A stretch of 7,854 bases of DNA. It comes from Candidatus Bathyarchaeota archaeon (GTDB lineage: Archaea; Thermoproteota; Bathyarchaeia; TCS64). Below, piece by piece: positions 1 to 6,636 of the stretch (the first letter of the stretch is position 1; each line of letters begins with the position of its first letter). The stretch lies in assembly GCA_013329615.1 (NCBI GenBank), contig DUKA01000200.1, forward strand, positions 7,989 to 15,842. Reading direction: 5' to 3'. A model generated the notes under the pieces. The model was not told where the DNA came from, searched no databases, and saw only the letters and a list, made by a program, of their open reading frames with translations. A program made the position numbers and the translations under genes.

Positions 1-9
1 GGTTGAGGA

Positions 10-1023
<1,014 letters not shown>

Positions 1024-1086
1024 GGCACAGATTGTCCCTATGGAGATAGATGAGGCTTGGCTCCTACCCAGAATTTGTTGGCAAGT

Positions 1087-1112
1087 CTTTATTTTGACTT
1101 GACCGTTAATAT
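1087..1112. promoter_or_regulatory. Divergent promoter region, dipeptidase / binding protein
   Basis: Two A/T-rich blocks sit in an otherwise GC-rich 122-nt gap: TTTATTTT at 1088-1095 and TTAATAT at 1106-1112. Read on the plus strand, the first would place transcription start near 1115-1118, about 30 nt before the binding-protein start. Read on the minus strand, either block could serve the dipeptidase with a leader of about 40-60 nt. Archaeal TATA boxes normally lie about 26 nt before the start site. Which block serves which gene cannot be decided by eye. Confidence 0.45.
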
Positions 1113-1131
1113 CCCTAGCTGGATAGGCTAC

Positions 1132-1140
1132 GGGGTGGTG
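1132..1140 (+). promoter_or_regulatory. Ribosome binding site supporting the TTG start
   Basis: GGGGTGGTG ends 5 nt before the TTG at 1146 and 14 nt before the ATG at 1155. The spacing favours the TTG, which adds MKR to the signal segment and gives it the usual basic N-terminus. Confidence 0.5.
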
Positions 1141-1145
1141 TTGCA

Positions 1146-2381
1146 TTGAAGCGGATGCATGTGTTGCTGCTCGTCACCGTCGTCGTTGGCTTATCCGCCG
1201 TCTATCTGTGGAGTCGGCCCCCCGAGGTCCCGCCCGTGGAGGAGCCCGAGGCGAAATCCGTCAACGTGACCCTCGGCATCATAACCTATGACCCTGTCGC
1301 GACGCCGCATTTTGACTATATCGCAAACAGGGCACTCGTCGACGTGAACGCCTATGCCGCCTCGAAGGGGTATCCGTACAGGTTCGATTTCCTGTCTCGG
1401 AACACCGCCAACATCAGCTTGGAGATGGAGAAAGGGGTCGTTGACCTGAGCCGCGAGGAAGGCGTGAAGATATTCCTAGGCTTCGACTCGACGGAGTACA
1501 TGTGCGCCTCCCTGAGCTACGCCATACACAACCACCTCATCCTGATAGGGGCTCCCCTCATCCACCACGACAGCAGCGCCCTCCCCGGCGACGTCATGTT
1601 CAGGGTAGGGCCGAACCTCAGGCAGATCGACAAGGTTGTCGCAAGCCTCGCCGAGACCATGAAGCTGGAGTCGGCGCTCGTGATCTACCGGGGGTTGAGC
1701 TGGGGCGACGGTATCTATTTCGCTCTCTCCGAGGCAATCGGCGAGGACAGGGTGCGCAATATACGATACGACCCTAAAACAACTGACTACAAGATGGTCA
1801 TCGATCTCGCCACGTCGGAGTACGCCAGCCTCGTCGAAAAGTATGGAGCAGAACACACGGCCGTCATCATCGAAGGCACCGAAATCGACGAACTCGTACA
1901 AGAAGCCGCATCGCGCGGCGAACTACTCTCCTCCCAATGGATCGTACTAGAGGAGTCCACGGACCCATACAACATTGAGGCGAAGCTCCCGTTCCTCCCA
2001 CTCGGAGTCACAAACGTCCCGCTGTACAGCGTCCAGATGGAACAACTTCTTGATAACGGTATCTTCGCCGAGCTTCAGGTGAGCTACGCCTCCACGAACC
2101 CGCCCGACGGCGACGCGCTCAGCCTAATTGATGCCTCCTTCCGCGACTCCATCTGGATCGCCTGCCTCTCCGTGATGGAGGCGAACTCGACGGACGCCGA
2201 GGTCCTAAAGGGAGTCATACCCGGCGTGGCAAATGAGTACACCGGCGCCTCCGGCAACGTGTTCCTAGATGTCAACGGCGACCGGTCCGTCGGCTACGGT
2301 GTCCATCGGTTCGAGACCGGGAGTTGGGTTAAGGTGGGCGAATACGATGCTGCCACGGGTGTCGTGGTCCTCGAGAAGTAG
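1146..2381 (+). CDS. Solute-binding-type protein, Peripla_BP_6 (Leu/Ile/Val-binding) fold, membrane-anchored
   Basis: Extracytoplasmic ligand-binding protein resembling the branched-chain amino-acid binding proteins of ABC importers, 411 residues. Residues 5-23 form a hydrophobic segment after a basic start (MKRMH), followed by a Pro/Glu-rich linker (about 24-36), suggesting a signal anchor or signal peptide. No lipobox cysteine is seen. The mature part has the two-lobe family pattern: beta-strand start VNVTLGIITYDP, a central FRVGPN segment followed by a Rossmann-like ALVIYR strand, and near the C-terminus GNVFLDVNGDRSVGYGV (about 370-386), which fits the conserved GDR region. The start is TTG at 1146 with GGGGTGGTG just upstream (1132-1140); ATG at 1155 is the alternative. 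No permease or ATPase gene lies beside it, so it could work with a distant transporter or as a sensor. It converges with the next gene across 3 nt. Fold is likely; ligand unknown. Confidence 0.85.
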   Translation: MKRMHVLLLVTVVVGLSAVYLWSRPPEVPPVEEPEAKSVNVTLGIITYDPVATPHFDYIANRALVDVNAYAASKGYPYRFDFLSRNTANISLEMEKGVVDLSREEGVKIFLGFDSTEYMCASLSYAIHNHLILIGAPLIHHDSSALPGDVMFRVGPNLRQIDKVVASLAETMKLESALVIYRGLSWGDGIYFALSEAIGEDRVRNIRYDPKTTDYKMVIDLATSEYASLVEKYGAEHTAVIIEGTEIDELVQEAASRGELLSSQWIVLEESTDPYNIEAKLPFLPLGVTNVPLYSVQMEQLLDNGIFAELQVSYASTNPPDGDALSLIDASFRDSIWIACLSVMEANSTDAEVLKGVIPGVANEYTGASGNVFLDVNGDRSVGYGVHRFETGSWVKVGEYDAATGVVVLEK

Positions 2382-2384
2382 CGT

Positions 2385-2738
2385 CTAGATTACGAAGTGG
2401 TTGCCCTGCTGCCCGAGCTCGTCCTGCTCGCGCTGCTTGGCGACGCCCTTCTGCATGCCCTCGTCCGTGATCTCTATGTCGTACTCGATGAACTTCTCCA
2501 CCATGCCGAGGACGGTCTGGCTCATCTCCTCAAGCTCCTCCTTTGTGAAGTTGCTCATCACCTCGGGGCTGTTGACCCACTGCATCCACCCCGCGAGGCT
2601 CTGGCCTAGCGCCATGAAGCCGAAGCGCATGGCCTTCACACGGTCGAGGCGGTCCTGATCCTTCTTCTCCCTGAGCTTCTTCAGCTCCTCTAGGGTCTTC
2701 TCGCTGCGCTCGACCCAGTTGATGTTGAGGGATTCCAT
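2385..2738 (-). CDS. Small helical protein resembling archaeal DUF2153
   Basis: Uncharacterised cytoplasmic protein of 117 residues, with no membrane segment and no signal. It is rich in Glu, Lys and Leu and is predicted mostly alpha-helical: an N-terminal amphipathic stretch (about 8-32, WVERSEKTLEELKKLREKK), a middle helix with FGFMALGQSLAGWMQWV, and a C-terminal acidic helix (KEELEEMSQTVLGMVEKFIEYDIEITDEG). Length and pattern recall DUF2153, an archaea-only family of unknown function; this match is from memory. The frame is open to an ATG at 2807, but the ATG at 2736-2738 is preceded by GGAGGAGG about 10 nt upstream, and a TATA-like box at 2794-2800 would put transcription start near 2770, after the longer start. 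The gene is divergent from tRNA-Ser. No function is proposed. Confidence 0.85.
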   Translation of the reverse strand: MESLNINWVERSEKTLEELKKLREKKDQDRLDRVKAMRFGFMALGQSLAGWMQWVNSPEVMSNFTKEELEEMSQTVLGMVEKFIEYDIEITDEGMQKGVAKQREQDELGQQGNHFVI

Positions 2739-2748
2739 TGCGTAGAAG

Positions 2749-2756
2749 CCTCCTCC
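2749..2756 (-). promoter_or_regulatory. Strong Shine-Dalgarno deciding the DUF2153-like start
   Basis: The minus strand reads GGAGGAGG here, ending 10 nt before the ATG at 2736-2738. It is among the best anti-16S matches in the window and rules in favour of the short start over the ATG at 2807. Confidence 0.7.
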
Positions 2757-2793
2757 GTCGCCCCTAAAAACGTCTCCGGTCTGCCGGGTAGGG

Positions 2794-2800
2794 TTTAAAT
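2794..2800. promoter_or_regulatory. TATA-like box between the DUF2153-like gene and tRNA-Ser
   Basis: TTTAAAT in GC-rich surroundings contains the palindrome TTTAAA. On the plus strand it lies about 30 nt before the tRNA 5' end (2827), right for a box at about -26 with a few trimmed leader bases. On the minus strand it would set a start near 2770, leaving a leader of about 30 nt that carries the Shine-Dalgarno at 2749-2756. One box may therefore serve both directions. Confidence 0.6.
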
Positions 2801-2826
2801 CAATCATGCCTCGGGTATTTGGTGGG

Positions 2827-2913
2827 GCCGGGGTCTCCTAGCTCGGTAGGGAGCCAGCCTGGAAAGCTGGTGTCCTTATGGACTCGAGGGTTCGAATCCC
2901 TCTCCCGGCGCCA
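2827..2913 (+). tRNA. tRNA-Ser (anticodon GGA), CCA encoded
   Basis: This is a type II tRNA with no intron. The acceptor stem GCCGGGG (2827-2833) pairs with TCCCGGC (2903-2909) with one G-U, followed by discriminator G at 2910, typical of serine tRNAs, and genomic CCA (2911-2913). The D arm is TCC (2836-2838) with GGA (2850-2852), with GG in the loop. The anticodon stem is CCAGC (2854-2858) with GCTGG (2866-2870), and the loop CTGGAAA gives anticodon GGA at 2861-2863, reading UCC and UCU. The long variable arm is GTCC/GGAC closed by TTAT (2872-2883). The T arm is GAGGG-TTCGAAT-CCCTC (2886-2902). All stems close, so the gene looks functional. Confidence 0.97.
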
Positions 2914-2931
2914 ACCACTCGACTGTTAAAA

Positions 2932-2940
2932 CTTTTATTA
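2932..2940 (+). promoter_or_regulatory. T-rich element: possible tRNA terminator and/or TATA box of the small ORF
   Basis: CTTTTATTA lies 19 nt after the tRNA CCA and about 26-30 nt before the ATG at 2966. As an oligo-T stretch on the coding strand it could end tRNA transcription, since archaeal termination uses T-tracts. As TTTTATTA it is also a reasonable TATA box whose predicted start (about 2963) would give a nearly leaderless mRNA. A second A/T block, GTTAAAAC at 2925-2932, is an alternative box. Confidence 0.45.
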
Positions 2941-2965
2941 AGGAACTCGTGGATGGATTAGAATC

Positions 2966-3130
2966 ATGGCGAATCTTGGGCGCCTCTTCTCCGAGGGCTC
3001 GATAATACTGCTCGTGATGGGGCTCGAGTATTTCACGCTGAAACCCCTGTTCGGTGAACTTATCGGCTTGAGTCTAGTCGGCGTCACCGCTCTGTTCCTC
3101 ATCCTCGACGTGTTGAGGAACATCCTCTGA
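2966..3130 (+). CDS. Small two-helix membrane protein, unknown function (54 aa)
   Basis: Short ORF, ATG at 2966 to TGA at 3128-3130, filling most of the gap between the tRNA and the next gene. The product begins MANLGRLFSEGS and then has two hydrophobic segments, about residues 11-24 (IILLVMGLEYF) and 32-48 (LIGLSLVGVTALFLIL), joined by a TLKPLFGE turn and ending DVLRNIL. This predicts a hairpin integral membrane protein. Support for coding: third positions are strongly G/C-biased like neighbouring genes, a TATA-like box sits at the right distance (2933-2940), and a weak GGATGG lies 9 nt before the ATG. The opposite strand is also open over most of this interval (2938-3123), but that product is basic and unstructured-looking with no promoter signal. 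I do not recognise a family. Convergent with the metallo-hydrolase gene, 15 nt away. Confidence 0.6.
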   Translation: MANLGRLFSEGSIILLVMGLEYFTLKPLFGELIGLSLVGVTALFLILDVLRNIL

Positions 3131-3145
3131 GCAGCCGCGGGTGGC

Positions 3146-4261
3146 TCAGGGGTTGAGGCTCAGATCGAGGCTCTCCCCCCAAATCATCGGCGCGTAACTG
3201 ACGCCCGTATTCTGTGGGGTAACGTGTTCGAGCCAGAGGTGGCCGCCCCTCTCCTGCTCGAGGGCGTTCCAGAACATGGCGTAGTTGAGGATTTCCTTGC
3301 CGTGGCCGAGCTCGTGTAGGTGGAGCGGCACTAATATGCGGCTCTGCGGGACCAGCTTGTAATAGTCCTCGGCATATATCCCATCGACGTAGTGGACGAT
3401 GTAGAGGTCCACCCGCTTACCCGATAGATCCGGCTTCGAGTCGGTGAACATACCGTCCCCCGTGTGGAGGACACCGAAACCCGAGACCTCGACGTAGAAC
3501 CAGTCGGTTGGCGTCGCCGAGAAGCTGTCCGATGCGTTCGAGGAACTGTGTTGGGCGGGGTACGCGGTGATCTTGACCCCCTTCACCTCGATGGTTCCGC
3601 CGGGTTCAACCCCGACGAGAGCCTGTGCGGCGAGCTCGGACCCGGTGAGGAGCTTGACCATGCTTGTGCCCGCTGGGTCCCTGACTACGTTGGGCGGGGT
3701 CGAGTCGTCTAGCCTGACCTGCTCGTCGGCCACGACTATCTTCGCCCCGGCCTTCGCCGCGGTGGCCGCGACCTTTGCGTCGAGGTGGTCGCCGTGTGGG
3801 TGGGTCACTATGAGGACGTCGAGTAGGCCGCCGACGTCGGCTATGGAGGGCGCCCAGTATGAGCCAGCCACGTCTATACCCACCGTGGCGTCCGCGGTCT
3901 TCACCACCACGCCCATGTTGTAGATGTACCAGACCCTCATGCTACCCTCCGGGACCTTCGCGGTGCGTATCTCCTCAACGGCGCGCCTCGTCCTGATTTC
4001 CAGCAGCTCGGTCGCCTCGGTCTGAGTGGTCACCGCGGTGGGGAAGTTGTCCGCTATGAAGTCGTCGAAGCCGAGGAGGAGCGTCCTCCGATCCTCCGAA
4101 TCGGCTTGAGGCGGCGTCGCAACGATACGCTCGTTCAGCGTGTCGGCGGGACCCTTGATGAACTGCTCGGGTAGAAAGGGTGCCTTCAGGTATATGGCTG
4201 CGCCCAGCAGGGCGAGGAGTGCAATCGGGATTAATGCGAGGTGGTATCTGTTGAACGGCAT
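3146..4261 (-). CDS. Membrane-anchored metallo-beta-lactamase-fold hydrolase
   Basis: Predicted metal-dependent hydrolase of 371 residues. Residues about 8-26 form one hydrophobic segment after a short basic start, so the rest is probably outside the membrane, tethered or secreted. The catalytic domain starts near residue 108 (MRVWYIYNMGVVVKT, GIDVAG), with THPHGDHLD at 153-161 giving His154, His156, Asp158 and His159; His238 (AQHSSS), Asp269 within HTGDG and His314/His316 (PLHLHELGH) are candidates for the remaining metal ligands. This order resembles the UlaG/L-ascorbate-6-phosphate-lactonase-like branch rather than true beta-lactamases. Residues 28-107 are a non-catalytic region I cannot place. 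It begins 9 nt after the aminotransferase stop, so the two are very likely co-transcribed. The start is ATG at 4259-4261 with a weak AGGT about 8 nt before it. Fold is confident; substrate unknown. Confidence 0.87.
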   Translation of the reverse strand: MPFNRYHLALIPIALLALLGAAIYLKAPFLPEQFIKGPADTLNERIVATPPQADSEDRRTLLLGFDDFIADNFPTAVTTQTEATELLEIRTRRAVEEIRTAKVPEGSMRVWYIYNMGVVVKTADATVGIDVAGSYWAPSIADVGGLLDVLIVTHPHGDHLDAKVAATAAKAGAKIVVADEQVRLDDSTPPNVVRDPAGTSMVKLLTGSELAAQALVGVEPGGTIEVKGVKITAYPAQHSSSNASDSFSATPTDWFYVEVSGFGVLHTGDGMFTDSKPDLSGKRVDLYIVHYVDGIYAEDYYKLVPQSRILVPLHLHELGHGKEILNYAMFWNALEQERGGHLWLEHVTPQNTGVSYAPMIWGESLDLSLNP

Positions 4262-4270
4262 TCCGGTAAC

Positions 4271-5350
4271 CTACTTTATTATGCGGCGCATGAAGCGCTC
4301 GATGCGTTCAAGGCCACGCGCGAATGTGTCGCCACGAGTGCCTATATTGATCCTCAGGTGCCTCTCGACGCCGAACTGGTCGCCGGGGCTGACCATAACC
4401 CCCTCCTCCTTTAGCAGCCTCTCGGCGAACTTGGAGGAGCCGAGGCGGCTCTTGTACCGGGGGAAGATGGTGAAGCCGCCTGCGGGGTCAGTGCACTTCA
4501 TGAAGTCGGGGTTCTCCTTGCACCACGCGTTCCACGTGTCTATGTTCGCCTGCCTTATTGTCTGGTTACGCTTGATGTACCGCGACCTGTTGGCGAGTAA
4601 CTTCTCCGCAATTTGCTCACCTATCCCGCAGTGGCTGATCGTGGTGTAGTCCTTCATCACCCAGCAGCGCTCGATGATGTCCTTGTCGGCGATTATCCAG
4701 CCTATACGTGGACTTGTGGCGCCGAGCTTGCTTATGCTCCCTGTTATGATGCCCTTCTCGTAGAACTCGGGCGTCGGCGCGGGTTTGCCATCGGCCTCCG
4801 AGCCGCGTAGGGCGTTGTCGCAGTGGACGTAGGCGCCGACGCGCTCCGCCATTTCGCAGAGGGTCTGCATCTCCTCCTGCGTCATCAGCGCCCCCGTGGG
4901 GTTGTTTGGATTGTCCACGACGATCATCTTAGTGTGGCGGTTGATCTTCGTCTTCAGTTCGGCGAGGTCGGGTGTCCACCCCTTCTCTTCTAGTAGGTGG
5001 AGGGGCTTGACCTTGGCGCCGAGCATGCGGGCTACGCCGGTGGTCTGCTCGTACTGGGGCGCCTCGGCGAAGTATTCGTCCCCCTGCTCTAGAAGGGTCA
5101 TGTTGACGAGGAGATTTGCCTCGCTAGTGCCGGAGGTTATGAGGACGTTCTCGGGCTCGACCCTGTACCAGTCGGCGACCTGCGCCCTGAGGGCCTCGGA
5201 GCCATTTGTCGCGCCGTACCTCATCGCTGTGTCCGTGGGCATCTGCGGGACGACCTCCTTGAGCTGCAGCTTCGCCACGCCACCGCCCCCGAGGTCTATC
5301 TCGGCCTTCTCAAGAAGCCAGCGTTCGAGCCTGAAAGGGTCGATCTTCAC
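4271..5350 (-). CDS. Class I/II PLP-dependent aminotransferase with atypical active-site Leu
   Basis: Fold-type I PLP enzyme, presumed cytoplasmic, 359 residues from a GTG start. Visible landmarks are SGTSEAN (73-79, phosphate-binding region), NPNNPTG (147-153, Asn150), Asp178 in HCDNALRG, the PLP lysine Lys208 in SISKLGATSPRIGW with Arg215, and Arg333 in LRINIG for the substrate carboxylate. The family motif D-x-x-Y, whose Tyr contacts the PLP hydroxyl, reads D-N-A-L here, placing Leu at 181. The KDYTTISHCGIGEQIAEKLL stretch resembles aminotransferases grouped with capreomycidine-synthase-like proteins, but substrate cannot be assigned. The frame is open to 5428; I chose GTG at 5348-5350 because AGGGGGT lies 7 nt upstream and TATA-like boxes sit at 5388-5400, inside the longer version. 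First gene of a pair with the metallo-hydrolase, divergent from the MFS transporter. Confidence 0.9.
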   Translation of the reverse strand: MKIDPFRLERWLLEKAEIDLGGGGVAKLQLKEVVPQMPTDTAMRYGATNGSEALRAQVADWYRVEPENVLITSGTSEANLLVNMTLLEQGDEYFAEAPQYEQTTGVARMLGAKVKPLHLLEEKGWTPDLAELKTKINRHTKMIVVDNPNNPTGALMTQEEMQTLCEMAERVGAYVHCDNALRGSEADGKPAPTPEFYEKGIITGSISKLGATSPRIGWIIADKDIIERCWVMKDYTTISHCGIGEQIAEKLLANRSRYIKRNQTIRQANIDTWNAWCKENPDFMKCTDPAGGFTIFPRYKSRLGSSKFAERLLKEEGVMVSPGDQFGVERHLRINIGTRGDTFARGLERIERFMRRIIK

Positions 5351-5357
5351 CCACCGG

Positions 5358-5364
5358 ACCCCCT
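5358..5364 (-). promoter_or_regulatory. Shine-Dalgarno supporting the aminotransferase GTG start
   Basis: The minus strand reads AGGGGGT, ending 7 nt before the GTG at 5348-5350. No comparable signal precedes the ATG at 5428. Confidence 0.55.
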
Positions 5365-5387
5365 TGCATTCTGATGTGGCGGCTGTG

Positions 5388-5400
5388 CTTAAAACATAAA
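5388..5400 (-). promoter_or_regulatory. TATA-like box for the aminotransferase-hydrolase pair
   Basis: The minus strand reads TTTATGTTTTAAG, containing two overlapping box candidates (TTTATGTT and TTTTAAG). Either would start transcription near 5365-5371, leaving a short leader of about 15-20 nt that includes the Shine-Dalgarno at 5358-5364. Confidence 0.55.
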
Positions 5401-5422
5401 TGGAGGAAAATTCGGGGGAAGG

Positions 5423-5430
5423 ATTCAAAA
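5423..5430 (+). promoter_or_regulatory. Possible weak TATA box for the MFS gene
   Basis: ATTCAAAA after a purine-rich stretch (GGGGGAAGG, 5414-5422) that could act as BRE. A start near 5452 would give an almost leaderless transcript for ATG 5455, consistent with no clear Shine-Dalgarno there. It is a poor match to the consensus box. Confidence 0.35.
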
Positions 5431-5454
5431 CCGGTCGGCGTGGCTAGATGTGCC

Positions 5455-6636
5455 ATGAATTGGCTGAGGGAGAGGTGGAGCTACAGCCTCACCCTTCTCA
5501 CCGTCTGCTGGTTCGGCTGGATATGCATCTACCTGACCAAGTCGGTGGTGCCGCCCCTGCTCCCCGTGCTGAGCGCGGAGTGGGGGATGAGCCACGCGCA
5601 GGCCGGGATGCTCGAGACGGCGTACCTACTCGGCTACATCGTTGTCAAGGTGCCGGCGGGGATGCTCGCCGAGAGGATGGGTGCCCGGCGCGTTCTCGCT
5701 GTGGGCATCCTCGGCTACGCCGCCTCGACGGCGCTCATGGGCCTAGCCGGGGGCTTCATCGCCGCGATCGTGCTCCGCTTCCTCGTCGGCTTCTTCCAGG
5801 GCGTCCACCTGCCCGTGGCGAACGCGCTTCTCAGCGAGAGGTTCGGCGCGAAGCAGGGGCGCGCCATCGGGTTCCACGAGTCGGGTCCAAACGTCGGCAA
5901 CGCGCTGGCATACCCTCTGGCGGTCGCGATAGCCTCCGCTTTCAGCTGGCAGTGGGCCTTCATTCTGTTATCCATCCCTGCCTTCGTGCTCGCCGCCGCG
6001 ACGTACGCCCTCGTACGGGAGGAGCCAAGGGAGGCTATCAAATCTGAGAGGGGGACAGTCGGGGGCTTGAGGGCGTACATCTGGCTCCTAGCCCCGCTGA
6101 CGCTAGCCTACTCCGCCTACGGACTCTGCCTCCAGAGCCTGTTCACCTTCACGCCCTCCTTCCTCGTCGAGTATCAGGGCATGGACCTCGCAACGGCGGG
6201 GCTCCTAGCGACCCTCCTTCCCGCCGCCGGCTTCTTCGCTAAAGTGTCGAGCGGCTTCGTCTCGGAGAGGATGGGGCGCCGGGCGACCATCTGCGGTGCG
6301 ACCCTCGTGACGGGGGCGACCGTGGGTCTATTGACAGTCGTACATGGCGACGCGTTGATCGCCGCGCTGTTCATAGTTATGGGCCTCGGAATGTACGTCT
6401 TCAGCCCTGTCATCTACTCGACGATAACCTCGTCCCTCCCCTCGGGGATCAAGTCCGTCGCCCTCGGAGTCGTGACGATATTCGGGAACCTCGTCGGCGC
6501 CTTCTCGACGAGCATAGTCGGCGCGCTGATTGACGCGGGCGGCTACAGGACGGCGCTGCTGTCCATGTCGGGGATAACCCTCGTGACCACAGTCGTGGTC
6601 TTCTTCGCCCTTGGGCGCCGAGCTACTTCCTCTTAG
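5455..6636 (+). CDS. Major facilitator superfamily (MFS) transporter
   Basis: Polytopic membrane transporter of 393 residues with about 12 hydrophobic segments, the usual MFS size. The loop 2-3 signature appears as GMLAERMGARR (69-79), and its counterpart in the second half as GFVSERMGRR (about 266-275), showing the two six-helix repeats. FHESGPNVGNALAYP in the fifth-helix region fits the G/P-rich motif found in many MFS exchangers and symporters. The basic/polar central loop REEPREAIKSERG links the halves. The frame is open to 5374, but those 27 extra residues are hydrophilic and overlap the divergent promoter region; ATG 5455 (MNWLRERW) is the best start, GTG 5440 an alternative. It is divergent from the aminotransferase, hinting at related substrates. 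The C-terminus overlaps the convergent CBS gene by 14 nt. Transported substrate and direction unknown. Confidence 0.92.
   Translation: MNWLRERWSYSLTLLTVCWFGWICIYLTKSVVPPLLPVLSAEWGMSHAQAGMLETAYLLGYIVVKVPAGMLAERMGARRVLAVGILGYAASTALMGLAGGFIAAIVLRFLVGFFQGVHLPVANALLSERFGAKQGRAIGFHESGPNVGNALAYPLAVAIASAFSWQWAFILLSIPAFVLAAATYALVREEPREAIKSERGTVGGLRAYIWLLAPLTLAYSAYGLCLQSLFTFTPSFLVEYQGMDLATAGLLATLLPAAGFFAKVSSGFVSERMGRRATICGATLVTGATVGLLTVVHGDALIAALFIVMGLGMYVFSPVIYSTITSSLPSGIKSVALGVVTIFGNLVGAFSTSIVGALIDAGGYRTALLSMSGITLVTTVVVFFALGRRATSS

Noticed and set aside
2827..2940. tRNA-Ser as an integration (att) site
   Set aside because: I saw no second copy of the tRNA 3' end in the window and no integrase or phage-like gene. 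Flanking genes look like ordinary chromosome.
2938..3123. Minus-strand frame of 61 codons opposite the small membrane ORF
   Set aside because: Basic, low-order product without a Shine-Dalgarno or box. The plus-strand frame has the better promoter placement and a coherent two-helix product.
5351..5428. N-terminal extension of the aminotransferase to the ATG at 5428
   Set aside because: The extra 26 codons contain the TATA-like boxes and Shine-Dalgarno for the GTG start and would overlap the divergent gene's leader.
5448..6047. Plus-strand open frame of 199 codons inside the MFS gene
   Set aside because: The product is Arg/Pro/His-rich low-complexity sequence produced by reading the GC-rich MFS gene in another frame.
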